Positions 8,968 to 17,695 of a stretch of DNA of 64,000 nt are shown here, piece by piece (position 1 is the first letter of the stretch; every line of letters begins with the position of its first letter). The stretch is taken from assembly GCF_000739775.1 (NCBI RefSeq), contig NZ_BBJH01000003.1, positions 248,001 to 312,000 of the forward strand, given 5' to 3'. The notes beneath the pieces were generated by a model that was not told the origin of the DNA, ran no database searches, and saw nothing but the letters and a program-made list of their open reading frames with translations. A program made the translations under genes and the position numbers. This DNA comes from Paraburkholderia heleia NBRC 101817. GTDB lineage: Bacteria; Pseudomonadota; Gammaproteobacteria; Burkholderiales; Burkholderiaceae.

Positions 8968-9353
8968 ACGCAGGGGGCCGATGCTTGCCACAAAGACGAG
9001 CGCCGGCCCATCGCTACGGTGGTTCTCGACTCTCTCGCGGGTCGGGAGCACCGGGCGATACGTGCGCGTGCGGCTATTCGTTGGAAACGTCGTGCAATGT
9101 GCTGGACCCGACGTGCAAACGCAATGCAGCGCAGCCCGACGAGCGCGCGGCGTTCGAGGTGTGGGGCGTCACGGATGGCCATGCGCTCGTGCATCTCGCA
9201 TACAGCGAAGATGATGCCCGCGAATGGGTTTTGTCCGCGAAATCGGAATACCGAAACCGGAGCATGTCAGGGCCCGCGTATAGCGTGATCTCTATGCGCG
9301 CTACCGCACCACAAGTCGCGGTGAAGGGCGATCAGCGGGCAGAGCGGCAGTAG
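8964..9353 (+). CDS. hypothetical protein, 129 aa
   Basis: The ATG overlaps the stop of the outer-membrane factor gene (ATGA), which suggests translational coupling to the efflux operon. The first 40 residues are basic and compositionally poor. The second half looks like a real folded domain (AAFEVWGVTDGHALVHLAYSEDDAREWVLSAK), with a four-cysteine patch upstream (CACGYSLETSC, then C). I do not recognise the family. The true start could be further downstream. Confidence 0.5.
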   Translation: MNAGGRCLPQRRAPAHRYGGSRLSRGSGAPGDTCACGYSLETSCNVLDPTCKRNAAQPDERAAFEVWGVTDGHALVHLAYSEDDAREWVLSAKSEYRNRSMSGPAYSVISMRATAPQVAVKGDQRAERQ

Positions 9354-9598
9354 TGAATAAACATCGATCGATATCGGATAGGTCTTCGACCTGATACCGC
9401 TTCGCCTCTTTGCCCGGATGCGGGCGGTGACGATACCTCATGACCCATGAGCGCCCTCGTCCGACGATTCTGCGCGTGGACAAAGAACAAAGCAGCCGAA
9501 GACAATTCCTTCATCGCCCAGGTGTCCCGGCTCCTCGTTGCGCTTTTTGATGAAAGCACCACGCAGGTCGCATACGCGCCCAACGTTCGTGCTGCTGT

Positions 9599-10951
9599 TC
9601 ACGTGGACGGGCCGTGATGGGATTCGCTGTCTCTCAAGTTTTCGACAAGCGCCTCAAAACCATCCGTCATTCCAGGAGGGGGCGAGTGCAGGGTTAGACG
9701 CGCCCCTGCCGCCTGAGCGATTGCATTCGCGATTGCCAGCCCGAGGCCGCTACCCCTGGCTGTTGTCACACCGCGCTCGAATGGCTGGATCAAACGAGAA
9801 AGTTTGTCGGTGGCCACGATGGGGCCGTGATTTGTGACGCTCAAGCGGCCTTCGCTGGAAAGCGCGATACGGATCGCCTCCGCCGTCGTACCGTGCCTGA
9901 TCGCATTCTCGATGAGATTGCGCGCGAGTATCGCGAACGCATCCGGGTCGATGCGCGAGTGCACGGCCTGTTCTGGCAACGTCAGGCGAAGCTCGCTGGA
10001 GCGCTCGGCGCGCCCGATGTCTTCGACCACCATCTGAAGAATTGGCCGCAAGTCCTGCGTTGCCTCTGAAAGAATGCTGCCGCCCTCTGCCCGGGCCAGC
10101 TGCATGAGCTTTTCGCTCAGGCGTGCGAGTGTGTGCAACGCCGCCTCGACGTTCTGCGCGCGCGTTTCGATCGATGTCCCTCTTGTTTCGGATATCAGGC
10201 GCTGTGTTTGAGCAAGGGCCGCGGCAATGGGCGTACGAAGTTCATGCGCGCTATTCGCAGTGAAACTGCGTTCGGCGGTCAGAGCCCGGTCCAGTCGCTG
10301 CATCAAATCATTGACCGAGTCGGCAATGGGCTCAATTTCGGCAACCATCCCCGCCTTGCCCAGCGGACTAAGGTCGTCGCGTCCTCTTGCGGCTATGCCA
10401 TCGCAAAACAGGCGTATGGGGCGCAGTCCAGAACGGACCACGAGCCACGCGCCGATAACGCCCAGCGGAACAACAAGCAGGAGCGGCTTCACGACAGCAA
10501 GTGCGGCTTCGATCCCGGCGCGGTGGCGGGCCTCTAACGCCTCGGCAATGGTGAGCGACACCGTTCCCTGAAGTACCGTCTCCGTGTAAAGCCGATGCGT
10601 ACGGGTGGACGTAAATCCGGGTTTCAGCGCGGGCGGAAAGATGGCCGGGTTCGCATCGTGAGACTGGAGTAGGGTCGCGCCTTTCTGATCGCGAACGATA
10701 TACGTCAGCAATTCGCCGTGCGGTCGCACGCCCGCGATGCGCTCGGTAGAGTTCTGTTGCTCACGGTCGAGGATATCCTTCACCGCAAGCGGCACGATGC
10801 GCTGTGCGGTCTCCTGCAACGCACTATCAGACATCCGATCGATCTCTTCACGCAACACCCGAAACGCCGCTGTTGCGGCGATGAGGGAAAGCACGGCGAG
10901 GCCAATGGCCAGCATCGCGGCCAGGCGCGCCTGAAGGCTGTGGAGGATCAC
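9599..10951 (-). CDS. sensor histidine kinase, QseC/PmrB-like
   Basis: The 450-residue kinase has two transmembrane helices (about residues 10-30 and 152-172) flanking a periplasmic sensor of some 120 residues, then a HAMP linker. The dimerisation box SAHELRTPIAA (His near 236) is followed by the ATPase boxes NLIENAIRHG (N box) and ARGSGLGLAIANAIA (G2 box). It phosphorylates the regulator encoded just upstream; the genes overlap by four bases. The pair is divergent from the PepSY/DUF2271/ApbE operon, so that operon is a likely target. The periplasmic domain gives no clue to the signal. Confidence 0.93.
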   Translation of the reverse strand: MILHSLQARLAAMLAIGLAVLSLIAATAAFRVLREEIDRMSDSALQETAQRIVPLAVKDILDREQQNSTERIAGVRPHGELLTYIVRDQKGATLLQSHDANPAIFPPALKPGFTSTRTHRLYTETVLQGTVSLTIAEALEARHRAGIEAALAVVKPLLLVVPLGVIGAWLVVRSGLRPIRLFCDGIAARGRDDLSPLGKAGMVAEIEPIADSVNDLMQRLDRALTAERSFTANSAHELRTPIAAALAQTQRLISETRGTSIETRAQNVEAALHTLARLSEKLMQLARAEGGSILSEATQDLRPILQMVVEDIGRAERSSELRLTLPEQAVHSRIDPDAFAILARNLIENAIRHGTTAEAIRIALSSEGRLSVTNHGPIVATDKLSRLIQPFERGVTTARGSGLGLAIANAIAQAAGARLTLHSPPPGMTDGFEALVENLRDSESHHGPST

Positions 10952-11610
10952 GAGGATGGCCTTAGCTTGTATCCGAGCCCGCGCACCGTCTCGATGAGGT
11001 CGCCTCCAAGCTTCTTGCGCAATCGGCTCATATGCACCTCGATCGTGTTGCTGCCGATCTCGTCGCTAAACGAATAAAGACGCTCCTCAAGTTGTGCCCT
11101 GGAAAGAATCGCATTAGGATGCCGAACCAATGCCTCGAGCAATGCCCATTCGCTGGCAGTGAGAGCAACGTGACGGCCGGCTCGGGCGATACTGTGTGCA
11201 GCCAGATCCAGCTCGAGATCGCCCAACGTCACCAGCGGATTGGGATTACCCGCATATCGTCGCGCCACCGCATGCACGCGCGCGGACAGCTCAGAAAGGT
11301 CGAACGGTTTGACCAGGTAATCGTCCGCGCCGGCATTCAATCCAGCAATACGGTCCGCAACCTGGTCAAGCGCGGTGAGGATGATGACTGGAACAGACGA
11401 ACCACCCACGCGCAATTCGCGCAGAAAGTCGATCCCTTTGCCGTCCGGCAGCAGCAGGTCCAGCAGAATCAGATCGTAGTTCGCGGAATCAACATAGCGT
11501 CGGGCGTCACGGAGCGTCGTCACATGGTCGGTGGAGTGTCCATCATGCGTGATTTGCTCATTGACCGCCTCTCCGAGCAGATTGTCGTCTTCGACAAGCA
11601 GCACTCTCAT
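10948..11610 (-). CDS. response regulator, OmpR family (QseB/PmrA-like)
   Basis: This 220-residue regulator has a receiver domain with acidic pocket EDD (8-9) and phosphoacceptor D51 (LILLDLLLPDG), the conserved Lys in YLVKPFDLSEL, and a winged-helix DNA-binding domain ending in SNTIEVHMSRLRKKLG and RGLGYKL. The C-terminal domain style is that of QseB/PmrA/TctD. Its stop overlaps the kinase start by four bases. Candidate binding repeats lie in the divergent spacer at 11690-11706. Confidence 0.95.
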   Translation of the reverse strand: MRVLLVEDDNLLGEAVNEQITHDGHSTDHVTTLRDARRYVDSANYDLILLDLLLPDGKGIDFLRELRVGGSSVPVIILTALDQVADRIAGLNAGADDYLVKPFDLSELSARVHAVARRYAGNPNPLVTLGDLELDLAAHSIARAGRHVALTASEWALLEALVRHPNAILSRAQLEERLYSFSDEIGSNTIEVHMSRLRKKLGGDLIETVRGLGYKLRPSS

Positions 11611-11676
11611 GCTTTCTTCCTGGTGGAGTTGATCCTAAGTCTGCCTCGTCAAGCTTACGCCAGAATGAAGAAAATT

Positions 11677-11706
11677 CCTTGCGATCGCAAGGTTCGCTTC
11701 AGGTTC
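11677..11706. promoter_or_regulatory. candidate response-regulator site plus 16-bp palindrome in the divergent promoter
   Basis: The 138-base spacer between the regulator gene and the PepSY gene holds a perfect palindrome CCTTGCGATCGCAAGG, whose end overlaps two direct AGGTTC repeats spaced 11 bases start-to-start (about 11690 and 11701). One-helical-turn direct repeats are typical of OmpR-family sites. A further inverted repeat, GTATCG with CGATAC, lies at 11717-11735. Coordinates of the palindrome may be off by one. Confidence 0.45.
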
Positions 11707-11748
11707 CGGTTGCATCGTATCGACTGTCACGATACACCGGAGACCCGC

Positions 11749-12216
11749 ATGATGCGCCGCTCACTTCTCAACAGCCTTGCAGTCATATCCCTTGTCACAG
11801 TCTGCGCAGGGAGTGCCGGTATGGCGGCGGCCGAAGATGCCTGCAATGTGCCGCTCTCCGACTGGAAGCCGCTCAAGGAGCTCGATGCCTTTGCCAGCGC
11901 GCGGGGCTGGAACGTCACCAGGATCAAGGCCGATGACGGCTGCTACGAAGTCCGCGGCACGGACCGTCAGGGCCGACGCTTCAAGGCAAAGCTGAACCCC
12001 GCCACACTCGCCATCGTCCGGATGAAGACCGATGGCGACGATCGATCCCATGAGGGGCGTGGCGAGCACGAAGGTCGTCACGCCGGCGATGCAGGCGATG
12101 CAGGCGACGCAAAGCCAGGGACGCCGAACAGTGCGCACGGCAATCCCGCAAGCACCGCTGCGCCTCCGGGAGGGATTCTGACACCTGGAACACGACCACA
12201 GGTTCAGATTCAGTAG
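11749..12216 (+). CDS. periplasmic PepSY domain protein
   Basis: The product has a Sec signal peptide (hydrophobic LLNSLAVISLVTVCAG, cleavage near AAA-ED at residue 28) and one PepSY domain at about 35-90 (WKPLKELDAFASARGWNVTRIKADDGCYEVRG followed by GRRFKAKLNPATLAIV). The last 65 residues are low complexity, His/Gly/Asp-rich with three GDA repeats, possibly metal binding. CGGAGA precedes the ATG pair at 11749/11752. First gene of the redox operon and divergent from the two-component genes, the position in which a TCS-induced PepSY protein often occurs. Confidence 0.85.
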   Translation: MMRRSLLNSLAVISLVTVCAGSAGMAAAEDACNVPLSDWKPLKELDAFASARGWNVTRIKADDGCYEVRGTDRQGRRFKAKLNPATLAIVRMKTDGDDRSHEGRGEHEGRHAGDAGDAGDAKPGTPNSAHGNPASTAAPPGGILTPGTRPQVQIQ

Positions 12217-12285
12217 CGGCGTGATGCGGTTGCCCAAGGTGTTCCAGTTTTGGAGCCAGTATTCTCACTATCGAAAGGTCAGGTC

Positions 12286-12759
12286 ATGAGCATCAAGTTT
12301 GCACTACCTCTTGCAGCTATCGCCGGCGTACTCGCGATTCCGTTGACGGCCTCGGCGCGCCCGGTCACGTTCGAGACGCAATTGAGCAGCTACGGCGGAG
12401 ACGGCGCGTACGTCGTCATGTATGTAACCGACCGGGCCGGGCGCTATCAGGGAACGTTGTGGATGGCCGGGGACAACGCCAAATACTACAGGCACCTTCG
12501 GGACTGGTATCGAATGTCGGGCGGGCGGGCCACGCTCGACGGCGTGACGGGAGCCAGCGTGGGCGCCGGCAGAACGATGCGGGCAACGCTGGACATTGCC
12601 GACGCGCTTGTCGACGCCGGATATGAAATCCACATCGACACGGCGGTGGAAAAGATGAACGAGAACCCGTCCGAGGTCGTCGTTCCCCTCGCGACGTCCG
12701 GGGTTGGGAAGCCGGTCAAAGGCCGCGGCTATGTGAAATCGTTCCGTTATACCTTCTGA
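12286..12759 (+). CDS. DUF2271 periplasmic protein, predicted covalent flavoprotein
   Basis: This 157-residue protein carries a Sec signal (residues 1-24, ending TASA). The mature part is a single DUF2271 domain (TFETQLSSYGGDGAYVVMYVTDRAGRYQGTLW and later VEKMNENPSEVVVPL). At residues 85-91 it has DGVTGAS, which fits the Dxx(S/T)GA(S/T) sequence to which ApbE attaches FMN in NqrC, RnfG and FMN-binding domains; Ser91 would be the acceptor. An ApbE gene is three genes downstream. The protein is therefore likely a periplasmic electron carrier with covalent FMN. Nine bases separate it from the PepSY-reductase fusion. Confidence 0.85.
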   Translation: MSIKFALPLAAIAGVLAIPLTASARPVTFETQLSSYGGDGAYVVMYVTDRAGRYQGTLWMAGDNAKYYRHLRDWYRMSGGRATLDGVTGASVGAGRTMRATLDIADALVDAGYEIHIDTAVEKMNENPSEVVVPLATSGVGKPVKGRGYVKSFRYTF

Positions 12760-12767
12760 GAATCGAA

Positions 12768-14984
12768 ATGCTTCGCAAGCTTCATTCAGTGCCCGGATTA
12801 ATTGCGGCGATCGTGCTTACGATCATGGCGCTTTCGGGCACAGTGCTGTCGATCAACCCTGCGGTCGAGCTTGCGCGGACACCCGCGCTCGCCCCGGGGA
12901 CGCTGGACGTCGCCACGCTCGCCGCACGGGTGAACGCGCAGTACCCTTCGCTAGACAAGATCGTGCGCAGGCCATCGGGCGAAATCATCGCCCATTATGA
13001 ATCCGGTGGCGAGTTACGAGCTTCCCGAATCGATCCGTCGACTGGCGCGGGCGTCGGGCCCTATACGCCGTCGCCCACCATACGCTGGGTCACGAACCTG
13101 CATCGAAAATTGCTGCTTGGCGACGCAGGCCGCATTGCGGCAGGCATTGCGGCAGGCTTCATGTTGCTGCTGGGCGCGTCGGGCCTCGTGCTTCTTGCCC
13201 GGCGCATGGGAGGATGGCGCCATCTGGCGGGGCGAATCCGGGGGAGCGGTCTTCAACGCGTACATAACGAAATCGCGCGCGTCGCTCTCATTGGACTGGC
13301 GCTTTCAGCGACCACGGGACTGATCATGTCCCTGACGACCTTCGGGATCGTTCCCGATAGGCACACGGCGGAGCTTGCCTATCCGGATTATGTGGGCGTA
13401 CATGCACCGCTTCCCGTGGCCGGGCTGGCCGCACTCAGGGCGGTGGACGCGACAGCCTTGCGTGAACTCGCCTTCCCAGCCCCTCAAAACCCACACGATG
13501 TCTATGCGCTAACCACTTCGAAGGGTACCGGATATATCGATCCGGCCACCGGAACGTGGCTCGCCTGGCAGGACTCCGATGCATGGCAGCGTGTCCATGA
13601 AACCGTGCTGATGTTGCACACAGGTGAAGGGATCTGGTGGCTGGCGCTGTTGCTTGGCGTAACGAGCGCTTCGATTCCGGCACTCGCCATGAGCGGAATC
13701 TGGCTGTGGGCTCGCCGCCGTCGCGCGATGCCCAGGTTCACCTGCAATGTGAGCGTGCGGCGGGCGGATACGGTCATCCTTGTGGGCAGCGAGTCGAACG
13801 CTACCTGGGGGTTCGCGGCGGCCATTCATCAAGCGCTGACCCGGGTGAATTTCAGGGCGCATGTCGCTTCGATGAACGATCTTTCATCGCGCCACGGCGC
13901 GGCGAAGCGGCTGATTATTCTAACCTCGACCTACGGCGACGGAGACGCGCCATCGAACGCGACGCACTTCCTTAAGAAACTGGCCCGGATGAACGTCCCC
14001 CCGCAAATGCAGTTTGCCGTTCTCGGTTTTGGCGACCGCCAGTTCCCGAACTTCTGCGGCTTTGCGCAGAAGGTCCATGAGGCGCTGTGCGAAAGAAAGA
14101 TGAGTCCGCTAATGGATATCGGGATGGTGGATCGTCAGTCAGAAAGTGCGTTCCGGGAATGGGCCGGCAAATTGGGCGCCGCGCTGGACGCCGAGATCGA
14201 GGTTCAATACCAGCCATCGTTGCCTCGGACCATCGCGCTTCAACTGATCGAGCGCAAAGATTATGGGGCCGGGTCCGAGACGTTGACCTCCGTATTGCGC
14301 TTTGTTCCCATGCCGAAGGCGGATTCGGTATGGCAAAGACTGATGGGCACCTCACTTCCGACGTTCGAGGCCGGAGATCTGCTCGGCATTGTGCCGCCGG
14401 GGAGCATTGTGCCGAGATTCTATTCGTTGGCGAGTGACTCGCAGGACGGCTTTGTCGAGATCTGTGTGCGCAGGCATCCAAACGGGTTGTGTTCGGGGTA
14501 CCTGACGAGTCTGAAACAAGGTGACCCAGTCAACGCATTCATCCGCACCAATCCCGGTTTCAGACCGACTCCAAATGCTGTCCCGCTCATCCTCGTTGGT
14601 GCCGGTACTGGCATCGGCCCGTTTGTGGGATTCATCCGGCGGAACGAGACGAGGCGCCCGATGCACCTGTACTTCGGCGCCCGGCGGTCCGGTGATTCGT
14701 TCCTTTACGACGAGGAGTTACGTAGCCTCGTGGGCACGCGCCGGCTGACCACGCTCACGACCGCCTTGTCGAGTCCGGTGGAGAAAACGTACGTGCAGGA
14801 TCGACTCCTTCGGGATGCCGTGATGCTTCGTGCGCTCGTCGCGCATGGAGCACGAATCATGGTGTGCGGGAGCAGGGACATGGCACGAAGCGTCGCAGCA
14901 GTATGGGAGAGGATTCTAACCGGGTCGGGCAAGACGGTGGCTGACCTGAAATTGAGGGGAAGTTATGTCGAAGATGTCTATTGA
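12768..14984 (+). CDS. membrane PepSY-flavodoxin-FAD/NAD(P)H reductase fusion
   Basis: The 738 residues combine three modules. A PepSY-associated membrane part (about 1-325) has helices near 10-30, 125-147, 170-195 and 285-312 with periplasmic loops between. A flavodoxin domain (about 330-475) shows the FMN motif GSESNATWG, then STYGDGDAPSN and GFGDRQFPNFCGFA. An FNR-type module (about 480-738) has the FAD motif RFYSLAS, the NAD(P) motif GAGTGIGPFVGFIR and YFGARRSGDSFLYDEEL. This is the layout of sulfite-reductase flavoprotein-like proteins anchored by PepSY. The likely role is to pass electrons from cytoplasmic NAD(P)H through FAD and FMN across the membrane to the DUF2271 flavoprotein or an external acceptor such as ferric iron. 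Confidence 0.9.
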   Translation: MLRKLHSVPGLIAAIVLTIMALSGTVLSINPAVELARTPALAPGTLDVATLAARVNAQYPSLDKIVRRPSGEIIAHYESGGELRASRIDPSTGAGVGPYTPSPTIRWVTNLHRKLLLGDAGRIAAGIAAGFMLLLGASGLVLLARRMGGWRHLAGRIRGSGLQRVHNEIARVALIGLALSATTGLIMSLTTFGIVPDRHTAELAYPDYVGVHAPLPVAGLAALRAVDATALRELAFPAPQNPHDVYALTTSKGTGYIDPATGTWLAWQDSDAWQRVHETVLMLHTGEGIWWLALLLGVTSASIPALAMSGIWLWARRRRAMPRFTCNVSVRRADTVILVGSESNATWGFAAAIHQALTRVNFRAHVASMNDLSSRHGAAKRLIILTSTYGDGDAPSNATHFLKKLARMNVPPQMQFAVLGFGDRQFPNFCGFAQKVHEALCERKMSPLMDIGMVDRQSESAFREWAGKLGAALDAEIEVQYQPSLPRTIALQLIERKDYGAGSETLTSVLRFVPMPKADSVWQRLMGTSLPTFEAGDLLGIVPPGSIVPRFYSLASDSQDGFVEICVRRHPNGLCSGYLTSLKQGDPVNAFIRTNPGFRPTPNAVPLILVGAGTGIGPFVGFIRRNETRRPMHLYFGARRSGDSFLYDEELRSLVGTRRLTTLTTALSSPVEKTYVQDRLLRDAVMLRALVAHGARIMVCGSRDMARSVAAVWERILTGSGKTVADLKLRGSYVEDVY

Positions 14985-15948
14985 GAAAAAGGGACAAGGT
15001 GATCTTCGCCGCTATACATTCAACGGCGAAACAATGGGGACTCGCTACAATGCGCAATGTTACGCAGAGCGAGACCTTGATCCCTCGCCGCTTGCCGCCG
15101 AACTCGAAATGGCGGTACAGGGAGTCGACCAGGAGATGTCAAACTGGAAGGCGAACTCGGACCTGACCCGCCTGAACAACGCGCCGGTCGACGTGTGGGT
15201 GCCGATACCCGGCAACCTCGCAACCGTGCTTGCTCGTGCAGCCGAGATCGGCTGTGAGACCGGGAACGCGTTCAACGTCGGCGTGGGTGACCTGGTCGAC
15301 CAATGGGGGTTCGGTCCACAAGGCACTGGTCAGCCGGACATGTCGGACCTGTCGTCACGAAGGACGCGTATGCCAGTCGGCGAAATGCTCGAGATCGATA
15401 TCGCACGAAGTCGCGCACGCAAGCGCGCGCCGCTGGCGCTCGACCTGTGCGGCATTGCCAAGGGATTTGGCGTTGACGAACTGGGCCGCGTCATGGATCG
15501 CAGCGGCATTCGTTCGTGGCTCGTCGGAATCGACGGTGAGATGCGCGCGAAGGGAACGAAGCCGTTGGGGGCTTCGTGGACACTCGCAATCGAACGGCCG
15601 GAGTACGACTGCAGGGACGCGTTCGCCGTGATTGAAATTACCGACGTTGCGATTGCGACTTCGGGCGACTACCGGCACTGGAGTGAATACCAGGGCATGC
15701 GAATATCACACACGATGGACCCGCGCACAGGTGCGCCTCTGAGTAACGGGGTTGCCTCAGTGACTGTGCTCGCGGCTACGTGCATGAACGCCGACGCGTA
15801 TGCAACTGCGCTTATGGTGTTAGGGGATGAACGCGGGGTACAGTTCGCTCGCCGAAAAGGATTGGATGCACTTTTCCTTGTACGCGAGGGTAAGGGGCTT
15901 AGGGCTACGGGGACGGGCTGCTTCGCGCGGGAATCGCAGGTCGCCTGA
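14965..15948 (+). CDS. apbE: FAD:protein FMN transferase (ApbE)
   Basis: ApbE uses FAD to attach FMN to Thr/Ser of target proteins. All family motifs are present in the 327 residues: GETMGTRYNAQ (about 21), LDLCGIAKGFGVDELG (about 155), ATSGDYRHW, SHTMDPRTGAP, and the metal site MNADAYATALMVLG. The gene overlaps the reductase fusion by 20 bases and has GAGGGG just before the ATG. Oddly, no signal peptide or lipobox is visible, although most ApbE proteins act in the periplasm and the likely target (DUF2271) is exported. Either this enzyme works in the cytoplasm or it is exported by another route. Confidence 0.92.
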   Translation: MSKMSIEKKGQGDLRRYTFNGETMGTRYNAQCYAERDLDPSPLAAELEMAVQGVDQEMSNWKANSDLTRLNNAPVDVWVPIPGNLATVLARAAEIGCETGNAFNVGVGDLVDQWGFGPQGTGQPDMSDLSSRRTRMPVGEMLEIDIARSRARKRAPLALDLCGIAKGFGVDELGRVMDRSGIRSWLVGIDGEMRAKGTKPLGASWTLAIERPEYDCRDAFAVIEITDVAIATSGDYRHWSEYQGMRISHTMDPRTGAPLSNGVASVTVLAATCMNADAYATALMVLGDERGVQFARRKGLDALFLVREGKGLRATGTGCFARESQVA

Positions 15949-16208
15949 TACGCATCAGCAAGGCAACGAGTGTGATGACGATTCGCACATTGGCAGGCGA
16001 CACAAGGCTGGACGCCAGTCTTCGACCTGGGTCCTGCAAACTTGGCCTCAGTATCAACGGCGTGAGAGAGGTGTCGGGCGCCTGATACTTGAACTGATGC
16101 CGCTTTCGAGTGAATAGACGACGCTCTAGTGTCTGCGAGGGGATGCGCGTGAACGGCAGGAACTGGCCGTATCTCGACTCATGCGAATCGCCAGATTTGG
16201 GGACTCGA

Positions 16209-16589
16209 TCATTGATCGCCGTCGCCGCCCACCGGACCTCCGAGCCGCAGGCGACGATCCTCGATCCAGCCCTCGAAATCCTCGCCAGTTTTGCGGTTGA
16301 CATACATGACCTGGTACCAGCTCTTGTATGGCTTGTAGACCGTCACGTTGTCGCCCGGAATGATGAACAGACGCTTGGTTATGCACTCTGACTCGGGCGC
16401 AGAATGGAAATAGGCGCGTCCAATACCGGTTACCGTTGCCATAACCGGCGGCCTGAAATTGTCGTCAGGGCCACCGGTGGCCTTGCCGAGTTTCGCGCAG
16501 TCCACTGCAGCCAGCGAGTACGTTGCGGCGAGGCTCGCACACAAGATGAAGACGACGCGAATAATCTTCACGGAAACGTGATTCAACAT
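16209..16589 (-). CDS. secreted SH3-like domain protein, 126 aa
   Basis: A Sec signal (VSVKIIRVVFILCASLAATYSLA, cleavage near residue 28) is followed by a small domain resembling a bacterial SH3 fold: GRAYFHSAPESECITKRLFIIPGDNVTVYKPYKSWYQVMYVNRKTGEDFEGWIE. Such domains bind cell-wall peptides or act as periplasmic adaptors. Two cysteines (CAKLGK and ECITK) may form a disulfide. It is convergent with apbE and separated from it by 260 bases in which I see no gene. Confidence 0.7.
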   Translation of the reverse strand: MLNHVSVKIIRVVFILCASLAATYSLAAVDCAKLGKATGGPDDNFRPPVMATVTGIGRAYFHSAPESECITKRLFIIPGDNVTVYKPYKSWYQVMYVNRKTGEDFEGWIEDRRLRLGGPVGGDGDQ

Positions 16590-16917
16590 GTTTTACGCAG
16601 GACTATGACTGAGGAGATTCGTTCGCTCTTATGTTAATTCGGCCACGGCGTGAGCTGCCGAACAAGTCTCATTGTCAACGATCGATGTCGATTCGTCGAC
16701 TGACTGTTTGTGGCCGACTGTCGCCCCAGGCGCCTCCGCCGTAGCCGGCCCGCTTCGGTCATGAGCCACGCATTTGCACCGGCAGCGGGTGGCTTTGGTG
16801 GCGCGTCTCCCGATGACAGGCGCTATGTCCGCGAGCAGCTCGAGCTAGTCATGGTGTTCTTCCTGGTCGCATGGCTTGCAAGGCCTCGATTCGAATCATG
16901 CCAAAAGAGGATTAGCG
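16590..16917. other. spacer before the broken LysR gene
   Basis: About 330 bases without a convincing gene. A short plus frame (around 16758-16880) contains SPDDRRYVREQLELVMVFFLVAWLARP, which could be a worn remnant, but no family was recognised. AGAGGA at 16904-16909 serves the LysR start. Confidence 0.4.
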
Positions 16918-17436
16918 ATGGATCGTATGACAGCCATGGAGACCTTCATTGCCGTCGTTGAGTCTGGCTCCTTTTCTGTCGCGGCGAGGCGCCTGAACGT
17001 GGGGCAACCCGCCGTCTCCAAGTCGGTCGCGCAACTCGAGGAACGGCTGGGCACGCGCTTGCTGCTGCGCTCGACGCGTGGCCTCAATACGACCGATGCC
17101 GGCCAGCGCTTCTACGAGCACGCGCGGCTCGCCATCGAGGAGGCGGACGAGGCGGAAAACGCCGCGAAGGAGTCTTCGGAGAGCGTGTCCGGGCGGCTGC
17201 GCGTTTCGGCGGCGCCGACGTGCGCGCGCCTGCACGTCATGCCGGCGCTCAAGCGCTTTCTCGACCAGCATCCGCAACTCGAGATCGATATCGTGCTGGA
17301 CGACCGCAACATCGATCTGCTGGAGGAGGGCATGGATGTGTCCCTGCGCATGGGCAGCCTCGACGATTCCGGCATGACCGCGCGGCGCATCGGCCGCAGC
17401 CCGCGGCTCGTGGTAGGCACACCTGCGTATTTCGAG
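16918..17436 (+). pseudogene. LysR-family regulator, 3'-truncated
   Basis: The frame starts with a normal LysR N-terminus (MDRMTAMETFIAVVESGSFSVAARRLNVGQPAVSKSV, winged HTH at about 5-60), followed by the first part of the effector domain up to RSPRLVVGTPAYFE. At about 17437 the LysR similarity stops after some 173 of an expected 300 residues. The bases beyond belong, on the other strand, to an Old Yellow Enzyme gene. The DNA-binding domain is intact, so a truncated protein could be made, but the effector domain is incomplete. Confidence 0.85.
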
Positions 17437-17440
17437 GGTT

Positions 17441-17684
17441 TCCAGCCGGCAACCTGCTCGCGCGTCCACATGCCCGGCGCGTCCACATAGGCGATGCCAC
17501 GTGGCGTGACCGCCGTTGCGTCCGTAATGAGCAGACCGCCTTCGGACACCCGCTGGGTGTAGTACTCGACCATCAGATCGCCGGGCACGTTGCCGGGCTC
17601 CGTTCGCATGCGGGTGAGCGGCGGGGGCACGACGCGATGCTTGAGAGCGAGCGATCCGACGCGGATTTGACTGAACAGCTTCAT
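17441..17684 (-). pseudogene. Old Yellow Enzyme (NemA-like alkene reductase), 3'-truncated
   Basis: Reading the minus strand from ATG at 17684, MKLFSQIRVGSLALKHRVVPPPLTRMRTEPGNVPGDLMVEYYTQRVSEGGLLITDATAVTPRGIAYVDAPGMWTREQVAGW is a good N-terminus of an FMN-dependent ene-reductase (PLTRMR and PGNVPxDLMxEYYxQR are typical). Only about 80 of 360 residues remain before the junction near 17440 with the LysR remnant. The FMN-phosphate and catalytic His/Asn regions are lost. One deletion removed the 3' parts of two convergent genes. Confidence 0.85.
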
Positions 17685-17695
17685 TTGGGCCCTTG

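Noticed and set aside
9538..9837. Short plus-strand frame of 99 codons near the kinase gene end
   Set aside because: Mostly antisense to the histidine kinase C-terminus, no ribosome site and no recognisable domain.
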